Source of the DNA: Patellaria atrata CBS 101060
Lineage: Eukaryota; Ascomycota; Dothideomycetes; Patellariales; Patellariaceae
Length of the DNA: 64,000 bases
Direction of reading: 5' to 3'
Assembly (NCBI GenBank): GCA_010093705.1
Contig: MU006089.1
Location: 989,479 to 1,053,478 of the forward strand
The notes beneath the pieces are model-generated. The model was not told the origin of the DNA, searched no databases, and was given only the letters and a program-made list of their open reading frames with translations. The position numbers and the translations under genes are program-made. Shown in pieces: positions 1 to 10,884 of the stretch (position 1 is the first letter of the stretch; the number at the start of each line of letters is the position of its first letter).

Positions 1-1193
1 CTGACAACAGGAGGGAACCGAAAAATATGGGCTCGTGAGAGGTGGAGACAAAAGCCACAAAGCTTTCACATTGGACGTCTTCCTAAAAGGGAAAAGTAGT
101 GGAAAGAATTAGAAGATACTTGAGAAAGTGAGGAAGAAGCTTATGTTGAGTACCGATGAACATTCTAAAGTCACGGCTACTCCCAGATAGATATATTAAC
201 TCGTCTACTAGCTGTCTCAAAGACTCCATGTGCTGGTAAAGAAATGAACAATGATCTACGGGTCCTAGGTGCTAAATCCGGTGTAGCAGCAATGAAATAT
301 TTATGTCGTTGTGCGGGGTTATTTTAAAGTTATGTACGGTTATACACAAGTTATGCAGACTTCTAAGCACAAATACCTGCTGCTGGAACTTTTCCCATCC
401 GAAAGCACCATACCCACGAATCAGCGAGAATCGTAGAACGGGGAATCGGATAGTATATAATCCCGACTCCCGCTTGCCGCTCTCAGATATCAGGTTCAGA
501 ATTATTTCTTCCCCTTTTCAAGCAGGCAGAGGAGCGATTTGCGCTTACGACTCCCGTTGGATCTAATGTTGACGTCCGGCTCATAGCATCCGAATCTGCT
601 GAACGAGGTTAAACGGAGTTAGCGATTATTCAAAAGGAGCATGAACCCGAACGTGTGTATGATCCTCACCCTAAGCTAGTGTGGAGATATAAACTGTTAG
701 ATTTTCGCATATATACTCGTATCGTGCCTAGGGAATTGATGAGCATCCAGACAACTCAATTTAATACCTTTAAAGTTCGATCAAACGTCGTATGATACCT
801 TTGTATTCAATGATAATAAAATAATCGCTCGTAACGTGATGGTACTGGTTGGGTCTTGCTTCACACCAACTGGTCAGTTGACAACATTGTCGGATTGTTT
901 GCAGACTGAATCTGCTAAATAAAATGAGAAAAGCTTCCTACAGCATCACGGAATCACCTTTGGTTCTCTATTTACACACCACACATCAGTTAATTTGCAG
1001 AACAGAACTATAGGATCTCAGAGGATAGAGTACGCTACATCACACTACTTCACGAACCGAAGCTCATATGGTACTGTTTGGCGTACGAAACTAATCCCAT
1101 TGAGAATTTCGAACCTGTAGAATACTATTCTGGCAACACCTGCTAATACCGAGGAGTGTGTCCAAACGTCAAAATTGAATTCATAACTTTTCT
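1..1193. other. Left-end non-coding stretch
   Basis: No gene is supported here. The stretch is AT-rich, with only short open frames (the longest, 303-566 on the plus strand, codes for 87 residues without recognisable motifs). It lies downstream of the ASADH gene and probably holds that gene's 3' flank plus unassigned intergenic DNA. Confidence 0.5.
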
Positions 1194-2467
1194 TTAAGCA
1201 TAGCCCTTTAGGACTGCAGCCTCTGCATTTAATATAGATGAACCAGCAGCACCGATTATAGCTATCATCTTGATTAGCACATCGCTCTTGCTTGTTTGAA
1301 AAATACGTACTGTTATGACTCAGCGCAACAAATTTGATGTCGAATATGCCACTCTCATCTTCCCTTACTCTTCCAACACTGACGGCATAACCCCGATCGG
1401 TTTCCCGATCTAGCCGTGGTTGAGGCCTATCCGGTTCTTCCATGACTACAATAGCGCTTCGTGGAGCAGATGGACAGCATAAATCCTGGGCTTCTGATAC
1501 GTACTCCCTCATTGCTTGTTTCACCTGCTCCGCAGTTGGAGGTGGTCGGTCAACGAACCGTAAAGATACACATGCTGTATGTCCGTCTAGAACTGGAACT
1601 CTATTGCATGCGGCAGAGACTTTGAGGTGTTGATCCTCAAAGCCTGTTACACTCTCATTAAGTGATCCTAGGATCTTTGAAGCCTCCGACTCCAGTTTGT
1701 CTTCCTCCCCAGAAATGAATGGAACAACATTGTCTATAATATCCATGCTGCTTACCCCTGGATAGCCCGCTCCAGAAACTGCTTGCATAGTGACGACACT
1801 GACATATTCCACAGGACCAAATTTTGCTTGTAGTGCTGCGAATGGTATGACAATTCCAATGACGGCGCAGTTGGAGTTGCAAACCAGAAAACCTTTGTCC
1901 AATCCGTAATGCTTTCGCTGATGTTCAATTACATTTAAGTGATTGAGGTTTACCGTGGGGACAACCAGGGGAACAATAGGATCGCGGCGATAGTTTTTCG
2001 CATTGGAAAAGACACAGAGGTTTGCTTTCAGGAACGCCATTTCTGCATACAGTAATTAAAATTGAACCTTATCTCTGAGACGTAGATTATTATACTAACC
2101 TACGTCTCCAGCAACATCGCTGTCGAGCCCTGAGAATATGATATCACACCCGAGGAACTCTTCAGGGACACAACGCTTCACCACTAGATCTCCTAGCGTC
2201 TGCGACATATTCTGAGACTGTTTCCAGTTTGCAGCATCTTTATATTTCTTGCCAGCGGATCGTTCCGAAGCTCCAACGGCATGAAGCATGAAGTGAGGAT
2301 GGTTTGCTAGTAGAAGAATAAAACGTTGGCCTACAGAGCCTGTTGCACCTAATACGCCTAGAAACCTAGGAGTCAGAGGCAAATATTGGTAAATTTGCAG
2401 GATCAAACATACCGCATTTCTTTTTCGGAAAGTCCCGACTTACTGCCGTAAACCCTAGAACGTCCAT
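1194..2467 (-). CDS. HOM2: Aspartate-semialdehyde dehydrogenase (Hom2-type)
   Basis: Converts L-aspartyl-4-phosphate to aspartate semialdehyde with NADPH, the branch point to homoserine, threonine, methionine and isoleucine; cytosolic. Four exons read on the minus strand: 2467-2413, 2357-2100, 2042-1311, 1261-1194 (introns 55, 57 and 49 bases, all GT/AG). They join in frame to 370 residues, the usual family length. Exon 1 ends in KKKCG and exon 2 continues [12 protein letters not shown], the Rossmann NADP loop. The catalytic cysteine lies in CNSNCAVIG at about residue 163, followed by [11 protein letters not shown] and the substrate-binding part around [14 protein letters not shown]. The last exon restores the conserved [17 protein letters not shown] ending; reading through that intron would give an unrelated tail. 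Head to head with the PPTase gene. The protein looks fully functional. Whether it is the only genomic copy or a cluster-dedicated second copy cannot be told here. Confidence 0.93.
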
Positions 2468-2804
2468 TATGAAATTCTGAATCAATTGAGAGGCTTCGTG
2501 TTGTTTTGGTGTTTTAGAGTCATAGAGCACTCAAGAAACGTCACAATGCTGTTGTTACTAGAATTTGACGTGGGGACAGATCCGACGAATCAGATCACTG
2601 AACCCTTCGTCCCCGATGCTCGGGGCAGGGACAGATCTACGCCTTACGCCCCCGCCGGGGTCCCCACCCCACCATTAGTAGCGGGATAGGGGCCGGTTTG
2701 CGTGGACCGGGTTACAGTTGAGAATGATTGAAAAACTTCATCCATAGATCCTGCTAATGTTAAGTCTGTTCTCTTCCGACGTTTCTCTAGACCATTCACA
2801 AATT
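2468..2804. promoter_or_regulatory. Shared divergent promoter region, ASADH / PPTase
   Basis: This gap of 337 bases separates the start codons of two divergent genes, so it must hold both promoters. Bases 2600-2690 form an unusually GC-rich patch in AT-rich surroundings, with CCCCGATGCTCGGGG and CCCGCCGGGGTCCCC inverted motifs, which could be protein-binding sites or the remains of a small element. No specific factor site is claimed. Confidence 0.45.
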
Positions 2805-3866
2805 ATGCCTGCACGTATTACTCCTCTGATCACTTGTTTGATGTTAGACACCAGGAACCTATGGCCTGGTCAGAAGATCGATGATGCCGTAGGATTTATA
2901 AAGCAAACATTTGATTTGGGATCTACTAATCATACCTAGGCCTCTGATGTACTCCAGCTACTAGACCCTGAGGAGCAAAGGAAGGCTCGGGGCATGCTAC
3001 AGATTAAAGATGCGAGAATGGTTGTTGCTTCAGCGCTTATCAAACGTTATTACATCTCTAAAACCCTCGGTATCCCGTGGAAAAGCATCCTATTTGGCCG
3101 CAGACCAGATCCGGTACACGGCAAACCTTGCTACTTACCGGAAGACGGAAGTGAATCCCCAATAGAATTCAATGTCTCCCATCAGGCCGGAATCGTGGTT
3201 CTAGTGGGCTGTGAGAGATCGGAGGCCGAACTCGGGGTAGATATCGTGTGTGTAAACGAGCGGGATGACTATCGTATCATCGATTCTGAAGGCCTCAACG
3301 GCTGGGTGAATATGTTTGAACAATTCTTTTCCCCCGAAGAAGTATGGGATATGTCGTATAACGTCGACACTTTCCAACTCCTGGATGGAGTGGACATTAC
3401 CCCTGACGAGCTTGGAAGACACGACCGATGCTGTACTAGAGGCAGGGAATTGACTGTTGACTTGAAAAATGGACAGCAAAGAACTTTCAACTCCGATCTG
3501 CTCATCGATGCAAAACTCAGGCGATTTTATACCTTCTACTGCCACAAAGAAGCATATATCAAGCTGACCGGCGAAGCAATGCTCGCGGATTGGCTTCAGG
3601 AACTGGAATTTCGAAATGTTAGGTCTCCAAAGCCTGGGACGGTCGCGAGATGCTCTACTCACGGTCGCTGGGGAGAAAAGGCCAATGATGTAGAGGTGTG
3701 GCTCCATGGCAGAAGGGTGGAAGATGTGAAGATGGAGATCCAAGCATTCGAGGAGGACTTCATGATATCCATAGCAGCGAGACCCGCTTCCAAGTTCGAG
3801 GGAGAGGACATGCCGACGTTTCAAAACATATCAGTTGAGGATATAATTTCAGTAGGTACAAGTTAA
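2805..3866 (+). CDS. 4'-phosphopantetheinyl transferase, Sfp/NpgA type
   Basis: Transfers 4'-phosphopantetheine from CoA to the conserved serine of carrier domains (NRPS, PKS, alpha-aminoadipate reductase). Two exons, 2805-2888 and 2940-3866, are joined across a 51-base GT/AG intron with a CTACTAAT branch site; 336 residues. The N-terminus has the fungal MLDTRNLWP motif. NVSHQAG follows near residue 90-95, the magnesium-binding LGVDIV is at about 126, and the catalytic CHKEAYIKLTGE is at about 229, so all core motifs are present. An upstream in-frame ATG at 2757 would add 16 residues, but 2805 fits the family start better. It diverges from ASADH. In most filamentous fungi a single enzyme of this class serves all PKS and NRPS proteins, so it may be the general PPTase, although it lies 20 kb from an NRPS that needs it. 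Confidence 0.92.
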
Positions 3867-4738
3867 GCAGGATCACACTGATACCTGTTCTTCCAAGATA
3901 CTAAACTATTCCGGTTAAGAAATAAACGCATCAAACTACATCATATTCAGAAGATTATTGAACGGTACTCGTTTAGTATGATAGATTGGTTCAGCGCTCG
4001 AACACTATACTTCGGCCAAAATGAAGTTGTGTATTACGAGCATCTACTTTAAGGCACAAGCAACCATTGTGTATTACTACCTTGGGACAAGGGATAGCAT
4101 CCCTCCGCATGTTAGAAAAGTTTTCGCCTACCGTACGGTTCCCCTCAAGACAGTCTCTGAACTTTCCTGTACCGGAGAGGAAGAATCTAAGAGGCGTTCT
4201 AGCAGTACCGGCAAACGAAAAGTGCAGATATGCTTGCCGTATCCCTACTTTCTATGGGGTCTCTCACTCGATTATGGAGTAAATGAGAGAATGTAGGGAG
4301 GGTCCTTACTTGTATGTACGGCTTAACAGTACAGATAGTTGAGGTTGCTTTATAATGTGAAGCTATGATCTTCCAGTAGCTGTCCAGCGATTGTATAAAA
4401 GCCGAGGGGTAGTCCATCCAAGAAATACTGCTCACTAAATTGAACATATCTCACCTCGATCCGAGAAAATATTACATAAGAGCTACAATTATCTCTGTAC
4501 CGACTTGATCTGTATATTATTTGACACTGCAGACACAAGGTGGCTATTAGGAACATATAAAGCACAAGGGACAAATGGATATGGGTTGCTCTCGTGGTTC
4601 TTTCTTACTGCCAGTAATATCGTACCTTGAACGTAACAACACCTGTAGGAAAAATGTTGATATTTTTCAACAATGTATCTTGGCATAACTGTTGCGCTTT
4701 GTACTTAATTCTTCTGCTGTGATGGTGGCTGAGCCAGG
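3867..4738. other. Intergenic stretch without a supported gene
   Basis: AT-rich sequence between the convergent 3' ends of the PPTase and phosphoserine phosphatase genes. Overlapping short frames on both strands show no conserved motif or splice-joined product. It probably holds the two 3' untranslated regions. Confidence 0.5.
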
Positions 4739-5719
4739 TTATCGTAACAGCGCGATTTGATCTTCTTTCGACAATCCTAAGAGATACAGGACATCGGTAA
4801 GACTTGTTGTGTTCAATCTCGCAGGTGCCTCCACCTGGACTTTCGGCTTTGCATGAAAAGCTACACCAAGACCAGCAACGCTCATCATAGGAAGGTCATT
4901 GGCACCATCTCCTACCACTAAACTTTGCTCAAGTAGTATTTCCTCCTTTTTGGCTATCTCAATGACATGCTGTCGTTTCTGCTCCGCATGTACTATGTCA
5001 CCTTCTACCTCACCAGTCAACGTCTGCCCATCGGCACTGACGGTAAGGTGATTCGCAAAGAAATAGTCCAGACCAAGGTCAGTCGCGAGCCAAGATGCTA
5101 AAGGTGTAAATCCACCGCTGAGAACAGCTGTCTTATAGCCCAACCTCTTCAAGGATTTGATTAAGTTCCTCGCACCTGGGGTTAGAGTAATTCGAGGCTT
5201 CAGGTCTTCCCAGACTGTGCTTGGGATGCCCTTGAGAAGCCCGCACCGTTCGCGGAGCGAGGCGGTGAAATCAAGCTCCCCGTTCATGGCTCTCGCGGTG
5301 ATAGCAGATACCTTGTCCTCGACCCCTATTACCTTTGCGATTTCGTCGATGACCTCTTGCTGGATCAACGTGCTGTCCATATCGAAAATTGCGAGGCGCT
5401 TATGTCTTCGATATACGGTCTCACTTTGATAGACTACCTCAACACCCCATTCCTTTTCAAAAACTAAGCTCTTTTCATGGGTTCGGAGTTTTCGTGAAGT
5501 TAGGGTCGAGTTTGGGGGGACGGTGAATTGTACCTCGATGACAAAAGGATCGTCATGCTGGCTGAGTACGCGAAAAGAACCGGGCGCGCAAATAGCTTCG
5601 ATATCAATCGCAACTAGAGTATTGATAAAATCTTCAGCGCTTGGGAGGAGAGGAATCTTGTCATGGCTAGGTCCTTGTGCCGGGGATGATGAAAAAATGG
5701 TCGCTACAAAACCGGACAT
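4739..5719 (-). CDS. SER2: Phosphoserine phosphatase (SerB / Ser2 type)
   Basis: Last step of the phosphorylated serine pathway: hydrolyses O-phosphoserine to serine; HAD superfamily, cytosolic. A single exon of 326 residues. The HAD motif I DMDST (nucleophile aspartate) is at residues 113-117, the phosphate-binding SGGFTPL motif II is near 201, and the motif III/IV block VVGDGANDLPMM is near 269-279. The 110 residues before the HAD core form a degenerate ACT-like regulatory half. An in-frame stop lies just upstream of this ATG, so no longer start is available without an intron. It is convergent with the PPTase. Together with the phosphoserine aminotransferase at 48 kb, two of the three serine-pathway genes flank the NRPS. 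Confidence 0.93.
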   Translation of the reverse strand: MSGFVATIFSSSPAQGPSHDKIPLLPSAEDFINTLVAIDIEAICAPGSFRVLSQHDDPFVIEVQFTVPPNSTLTSRKLRTHEKSLVFEKEWGVEVVYQSETVYRRHKRLAIFDMDSTLIQQEVIDEIAKVIGVEDKVSAITARAMNGELDFTASLRERCGLLKGIPSTVWEDLKPRITLTPGARNLIKSLKRLGYKTAVLSGGFTPLASWLATDLGLDYFFANHLTVSADGQTLTGEVEGDIVHAEQKRQHVIEIAKKEEILLEQSLVVGDGANDLPMMSVAGLGVAFHAKPKVQVEAPARLNTTSLTDVLYLLGLSKEDQIALLR

Positions 5720-6104
5720 CTTCGGCGGAGAGTACTAATGATATTGCACGACTAGTATCGATTCTATAGCAATGCCTACAATTCAGTCAATGGAAAAGAA
5801 GAATACTTCAGTTTACAACGTGTATAATAACAAATTAATCCTTTCTCACCGCTTTCGGAGCACAAATGTATTTCTTGAGCGCCGGTGCATTTTCTGCCGA
5901 CTTGTCCCGCTCAAAACTACCTCACTATGGAATCCTCATCACGTGCATGCTACGGAAACCGACTACTGTGATGTAACATCATCTCAGGCAGTCGAAAAAC
6001 ATTGAACTTGCAGGTGAACTACCGTACCTCTTGAATACACAACTCTAGGCTGCGCTTTAGCTCCTCCTTGGACTTCTGACGCCCATTGTCCTTTATCGTT
6101 GTCT
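5720..6104. promoter_or_regulatory. Divergent intergenic region, SerB / Spp2
   Basis: This gap of 385 bases between divergent start codons holds both promoters. An open frame of 77 codons at 5772-6005 shows no protein signature. A pyrimidine-rich stretch (CTCCTCCTTGGACTTC) lies just before the Spp2 start, as is common at fungal transcription starts. Confidence 0.4.
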
Positions 6105-7394
6105 ATGATGGCCCCCCCAAAGATCCAGTTATCGTTCGGAGGTGCGAAAAAACTCTCAAAGCCTGTAAAGACTAGACCTCCAGTTTCAAAGCTACAAGAC
6201 TCGGATGATGATGACGCTGTACCGACAACCCAGGAGGTCTCACACTTTGATCAGGCGGCTGGTGGTGCTATTACTTCAAATGCCGAGAAGAAGAAACACG
6301 CACCCTTAGTGATTCCGAAGCAAGCAAATAGGGACTGGCAAGAAGAACACAGGCGCAAGCGACAGCGCACCCCTCCAACAACAGGACCAAATCCCAACGA
6401 CTCAGTTGGACTCGACGCCGATAATGGAATCGATATTCTAGTCGCTTCCAAGCAATATGGTTTAACTTACGTTACCCACAAGGCCCCCGAGGACGATAGT
6501 GAGGCTGTCATACCTACTTCGAATATACCTACAGAAGTGCAAGAAGCTATCAAGGTGAAGACCGACGATGAAAGAGCTCTGGAGGCTCTTATCGGCGATA
6601 ATTCTGAATCTAACTTGGTTGTAACCGTGGTCGACGAGGAGCAGGATGCTCTGTTAAGGGATCTAGATGGTGCACCGGAAAACCCAACATTAGACAATTA
6701 TGCAGCAGTTCCTGTGGAAGAATTCGGCGCCGCACTCCTCCGTGGAATGGGCTGGAAAGAGGGTGAAGCTGTTGGAAGACGGCGTGGCCAGCCATCAGCC
6801 AAGCTTCGAGTGCCAGAGCGGCGCCCGGCGCTTCTAGGGCTTGGAGCGAAAGAAGACACTACCATTGCGGTTCAAACAAGACCAGGAGCGAAACCTGGTA
6901 AAAACACGAAGAAGGTCGATCAAGCTTACAATCCTATCGTGCTAAGAAATGTTAAGACGGGCGAACAATTGACCGAAGAGGAGCTCAATGCTAAGGTTGC
7001 AGGTATCAAATCAAAGGATGATAAGGACGGCAGAGACTCTCAGTCGGGACGTAAAGACTCACAAAAAGATTACAGGTCCTCTGATAGGCCGAAAGATCGT
7101 TATCGAGATGATAGAGATCGCGAACAGCGACGCACCGATCATCGCGCCTGCGAAAGGCGAGAAGACCGTGGTGGTGATAGGTCCCGCCGCGATCGCAGTC
7201 GTTCTCGAGAAGATCGTGATGTTGACAGGTCTCGACGACACCGTAGCCGTTCTCGCGAAGACTATCGTCGGCGGTATAAAGATGACAAAGATTCCGATAG
7301 GGATCGAAGGGACAGTGGCCATCATGACAGATACGCAGGCAACGAGCGAAACGGAAAACGACGCCATGACGCAAGTCGGGATCGCTATCGATGA
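6105..7394 (+). CDS. SPP2: Spp2-like G-patch pre-mRNA splicing factor
   Basis: Homologue of Spp2 (GPKOW-type), the G-patch cofactor that anchors and activates the DEAH helicase Prp2 before the first splicing step; nuclear. About 429 residues in a single exon; ATG at 6105, with a second in-frame ATG at 6108. The N-terminus IQLSFGGAKK is the usual Spp2 opening, followed by an acidic run (DSDDDDA) and a basic patch. The G-patch core is EEFGAALLRGMGWKEG at about residues 206-221, with GRRRG and LLGLGA downstream. The last 110 residues are an arginine/aspartate/serine-rich tail with a repeated RSRSRED unit (7195-7260), typical of splicing factors. Housekeeping; no evident tie to the NRPS. Confidence 0.9.
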   Translation: MMAPPKIQLSFGGAKKLSKPVKTRPPVSKLQDSDDDDAVPTTQEVSHFDQAAGGAITSNAEKKKHAPLVIPKQANRDWQEEHRRKRQRTPPTTGPNPNDSVGLDADNGIDILVASKQYGLTYVTHKAPEDDSEAVIPTSNIPTEVQEAIKVKTDDERALEALIGDNSESNLVVTVVDEEQDALLRDLDGAPENPTLDNYAAVPVEEFGAALLRGMGWKEGEAVGRRRGQPSAKLRVPERRPALLGLGAKEDTTIAVQTRPGAKPGKNTKKVDQAYNPIVLRNVKTGEQLTEEELNAKVAGIKSKDDKDGRDSQSGRKDSQKDYRSSDRPKDRYRDDRDREQRRTDHRACERREDRGGDRSRRDRSRSREDRDVDRSRRHRSRSREDYRRRYKDDKDSDRDRRDSGHHDRYAGNERNGKRRHDASRDRYR

Positions 7395-8907
7395 ATATAA
7401 TGGATTGTACGGTCACCAACGACCCATGTGCAAATATTCTTAGATGGCTCGTCAGATTTCCATCGAAACCGCCTGTGCAGCAGGAATCTCCCTATGCAAT
7501 TACACTTTTCAACATTCAGAAACCCTTTTTGAATAAAGTTCACTTAAAGCCATTTTCAGTATCCTGACCTTCATGTAAATACGTACACTAGGTCTAGTGA
7601 TGGATGGCTGACTACACTTCTAGCATAGGAGAATTCCAATTCACACCCCCTTTCGAGTCGAAACTTTACTAGTACGCTACACCCCTCCGACCTCCCACTG
7701 TTTCTTCCGTACGCTGACTGCGATTTGTACGACCTCACGATATCCTTCTCAATACGCAAAACTCCCTCTGTTTTTGAAACCATTCCCACTTTAGGATCCT
7801 TTCCGTATGGATCCATGGCTACGCTATAACAAGTGCGTTTTCCGGGAACTGCTAGTTCTGTAGAATCGTGTTGGGATGCATGTTCTTTCATAGTCTTAGT
7901 CTACCTTTTAGGACTGATAAGTTCGTTAAAGTAGTCCTTAGCTTCTAAAACGTTTTGTATAAGTTAATCAATTTAGCGTAGCTAATAACGTGTCCTGAAT
8001 TTTATCAAGTTTAAAATTATTACAGCGTCCAACAATCACCATTTCTGATACCGTACGTATTGCACAATCTCGCAAATGATTGAGTATACTTCGTATTACG
8101 ATTAGAACATTTTCTGAGCGTTCCTCTGCCTTGTACAAATTCCTCCGTACAGATTCCTCCGAGCGAGCAGTAAGTTGTTCCCCTGGGTATTCCCTGTTAA
8201 TGATAACCAAAATCACAAAACATATTAAGTCTTCCCCTATTGTCGCACTCTACGCCCACTGTACAGTCACATACATACTAGTCTCGCCCTCGCCTGTACA
8301 GGAGGATTCAAACCGTCCAAAGGAGTTCCAATATTATATAGGACTTCATCACATAAACGTACTTACGTACACTCGCTCTTGATATTCGTTTGCATCCCTT
8401 TATAAGAAAGTTTAAAAGGTACGAATGATGCCCAACCAAACGTTGGACTTTGATCATACAGTCAATGGATGTGTGTTAATACTGCTGAATGAACAGTTTC
8501 CCAGACCTTGTTTAGCAAGCGTAGAGTGGCCAAGGACTCCAAACCATGACGGAAGTTCTTTATAATTTTATGCATGATGGAATTATTCTGTAAAATGGAC
8601 TAGTCAAAAAATCATTCAATGTCTGCTGCTGAGATGAAATTCAACTTTGGCTTGCGAGAGAGTATAATTTACAAATGTAATTCACTGCATCTCTTCCGTT
8701 CTTTCCACACCTCGGTCGCTCTTCCCTCTTATCATAATCCAGAGAAAATGTTTTTAGGCATTCTCAACTTCGTAGTTCCCGATGTGCCTACAATTGGGTG
8801 TACCATGTTAACCAAGAGTATTATCATTATTGGCTCACACTCTTTTCCAAAACATTGTATTATCAGGTTCTGAAACCGGCGCATTATAACTCTTATTACC
8901 ACCTGTC
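7395..8907. other. 1.5 kb intergenic stretch, no supported gene
   Basis: AT-rich. The longest open frames (7571-7891 minus, 106 codons; 8080-8382 plus, 100 codons) have no recognisable domain, no plausible splice partners and codon content unlike the neighbouring genes. I see no repeat or mobile element signature. Confidence 0.5.
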
Positions 8908-10209
8908 ATGAGGTATATCGTCATAGTATTCATTGCCGCATGTTCCTTCTTCACAACATCATCCACAGACCCAATGTACCTCGAACGTCGCAGACAACTG
9001 GTTAACAACGTTACAATCTTCAACACTACTCAAGACCCGGTCTACTTTGGCGATGTAGTCAGAGCTTTCAAAAATCAGGGCAAGGCTAGCTGGTCCGCGT
9101 ATGCGTCTCTCTGGAACGGCACATTTCATGACAACGAAACGCTCCGGGGCGGTATTATCAGGGCGGTATACATGTTTGCGACTGGGATGACAACGGCCGC
9201 AGTCAACGATGCTCAGCTATTTATTATCAATCGAGCCCCTTACGCGAACTGGTCTGAAGACGGTTGGAACGTGATGATCAACGGACACGCATATAAAAGA
9301 CCATACTGGTCCGAGAAGAAAAGGAGGCTGGACTTCCTTGCCTCTATATTCCTGATACCAGGCCGCTTCAGCAAGTTCACCGCAAAACAGAAAGCCAACG
9401 CGCGAAACTCAACGATTGATATAATGGGCGTGCCACATCAATACCACGATCTAAGCGTTAACATAAACGGCACCGACTTCGGCGCATTCAACACGAAAGA
9501 ACAAGGCAGTTTTCATGGTCTCGCGCGCATCCCAAATGACAAATCCCCTCCACCCAAAGATGAAGTACAAAACATGACACTCCAGCTCGAAGACGTACCT
9601 TTCACAGCCTACCTCGTGCCACCCCATGGCGTGACCATCCTCTCCGACATCGACGACATCCTCCGCGATGTCAGAATCTGGTCCTGGAAATCGCTCATCC
9701 TGAACTCTTTTGCTAACTCGTACATCCCGTGGATGGACATGCCGCGGATCTACGCAAAATGGGCGCGCGACGACGCAAACACGCATTTCCACTACCTCAG
9801 CACGTGTCCGGAGATCATGGCAGAGAAGTATCAAGACTTCTTGAGGAAATGGTACCCGCCGGGCAGCTTTGACGCGCGGAGTATGGCGGTGGCTGATCCG
9901 GTGCAACTACTTCGGCCGCGCGAGGTGCTTATGTTGCGGGCGCTGAGTTCGTTCCGGAAGAGAAGATTTGTGCTTGTGGGAGATAATTCGAATTATGATA
10001 TCATGAAGGCGTATCCGGCGTATGGGAGACGGTATCCGGGACAGGTGATTTGCGTGATTATTCGAGAGGTCGCGGATATGGGGAGTCGGAAGCCACCTGA
10101 TATTGACCAGCTCCTGGGCTTGGGGAGTAGAAGACTTGTCGTGTTCAGGGAGCCACGGGAATTGGAGGGTCTCAGATTTAATGGTACCGATTGCTGGGGA
10201 GGCGATTGA
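8908..10209 (+). CDS. Secreted App1-like phosphatidate phosphatase domain protein
   Basis: A protein of 433 residues in one exon. Residues 1-19 form a typical signal peptide (MRYIVIVFIAACSFFTT) and six or more N-x-S/T sequons suggest an exported glycoprotein. From about residue 235 it matches the App1 catalytic domain (DUF2183, HAD-like): ILSDIDDIL carries the paired aspartates of motif I (about 247-249), LSTCPEIMAEKYQDFL resembles motif II, and VLVGDNSNYDIMKAY resembles the acidic motif. Characterised App1 is a cytosolic, actin-associated magnesium-dependent phosphatidate phosphatase; the secreted form here is typical of fungal paralogues of unknown role. Canonical DIDDT is DIDDI and GDS is GDN, so activity is uncertain. 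Nearby genes give no further clue. Confidence 0.8.
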   Translation: MRYIVIVFIAACSFFTTSSTDPMYLERRRQLVNNVTIFNTTQDPVYFGDVVRAFKNQGKASWSAYASLWNGTFHDNETLRGGIIRAVYMFATGMTTAAVNDAQLFIINRAPYANWSEDGWNVMINGHAYKRPYWSEKKRRLDFLASIFLIPGRFSKFTAKQKANARNSTIDIMGVPHQYHDLSVNINGTDFGAFNTKEQGSFHGLARIPNDKSPPPKDEVQNMTLQLEDVPFTAYLVPPHGVTILSDIDDILRDVRIWSWKSLILNSFANSYIPWMDMPRIYAKWARDDANTHFHYLSTCPEIMAEKYQDFLRKWYPPGSFDARSMAVADPVQLLRPREVLMLRALSSFRKRRFVLVGDNSNYDIMKAYPAYGRRYPGQVICVIIREVADMGSRKPPDIDQLLGLGSRRLVVFREPRELEGLRFNGTDCWGGD

Positions 10210-10884
10210 GGTTGAATTAGGGCAATGGTGATGTGGCTTTTACGTTCCTAGAAACCTAATCTTGGATAGGGCTATTATTAGAAATTTACTCCTTTTTGAC
10301 ATAAGTGTTTACGCTTGCTACTATCTTTGGAATTCATTCTTCCTTAAAATGGCACGTAGTGCTTCAAACAGTGACCCTGGAAATCTGTTATACTTAAAAT
10401 TGTCCGCTAGAGCGTGAGTCTCTATTGTATTAATTATACAGAGTTCATCACGTGCGACTGTCCCTGCTAACCTGCTTGTCGGTTTATAGACCGCTTAGTT
10501 AGTTTGTAAGGGTGTCTTCGAAGTACCCATGGCCCCAGTCTTATGCCGTGAGTATTTCCGGTTGCTGTGCCTTGACTTGATTTCCAGTTGTACAATACAC
10601 TGTACGGTAAAATCATTGAATATGTGTTCAACCTATTTGAACTAGAGTTGAACTAGGAGTCAATGGAAAAAAAGAGAAAGGGGTCATAGAGAGTCGCTAG
10701 GGAGCACTGAGAGGCTGGAAAATGATAGGGATTCAAATAAGATGAGAATTTAGGTGCATAGGTAAGGCTTGCAGCCAGAGCTAAATCCTCTAGCAACAAG
10801 ATTATTGACCGTATATTCGACTTTTAGGGTGGTAATCGTACAGTATGTAATGAATCATACAGGATAGATGCTATGATATATTTC
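10210..10884. other. Intergenic stretch between convergent genes
   Basis: AT-rich DNA of 675 bases between the 3' ends of the App1-like and CobW-like genes. No frame longer than about 60 codons and no motif seen; it probably holds two 3' untranslated regions. Confidence 0.5.

Noticed and set aside
303-566. Open frame of 87 codons near the left edge
   Set aside because: No motif, no splice partners, composition like intergenic DNA.
2757-2804. Upstream ATG for the PPTase
   Set aside because: It adds 16 residues not found in the family N-terminus; ATG 2805 gives the expected short lead to LDTRNLWP.
3201-3824. Minus-strand frame of 207 codons over the PPTase
   Set aside because: It is antisense to a clear PPTase exon with all family motifs on the plus strand.
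6988-7443. Frames over the Spp2 tail on both strands
   Set aside because: They arise from the arginine/aspartate-rich repeats of the real gene read in other frames.
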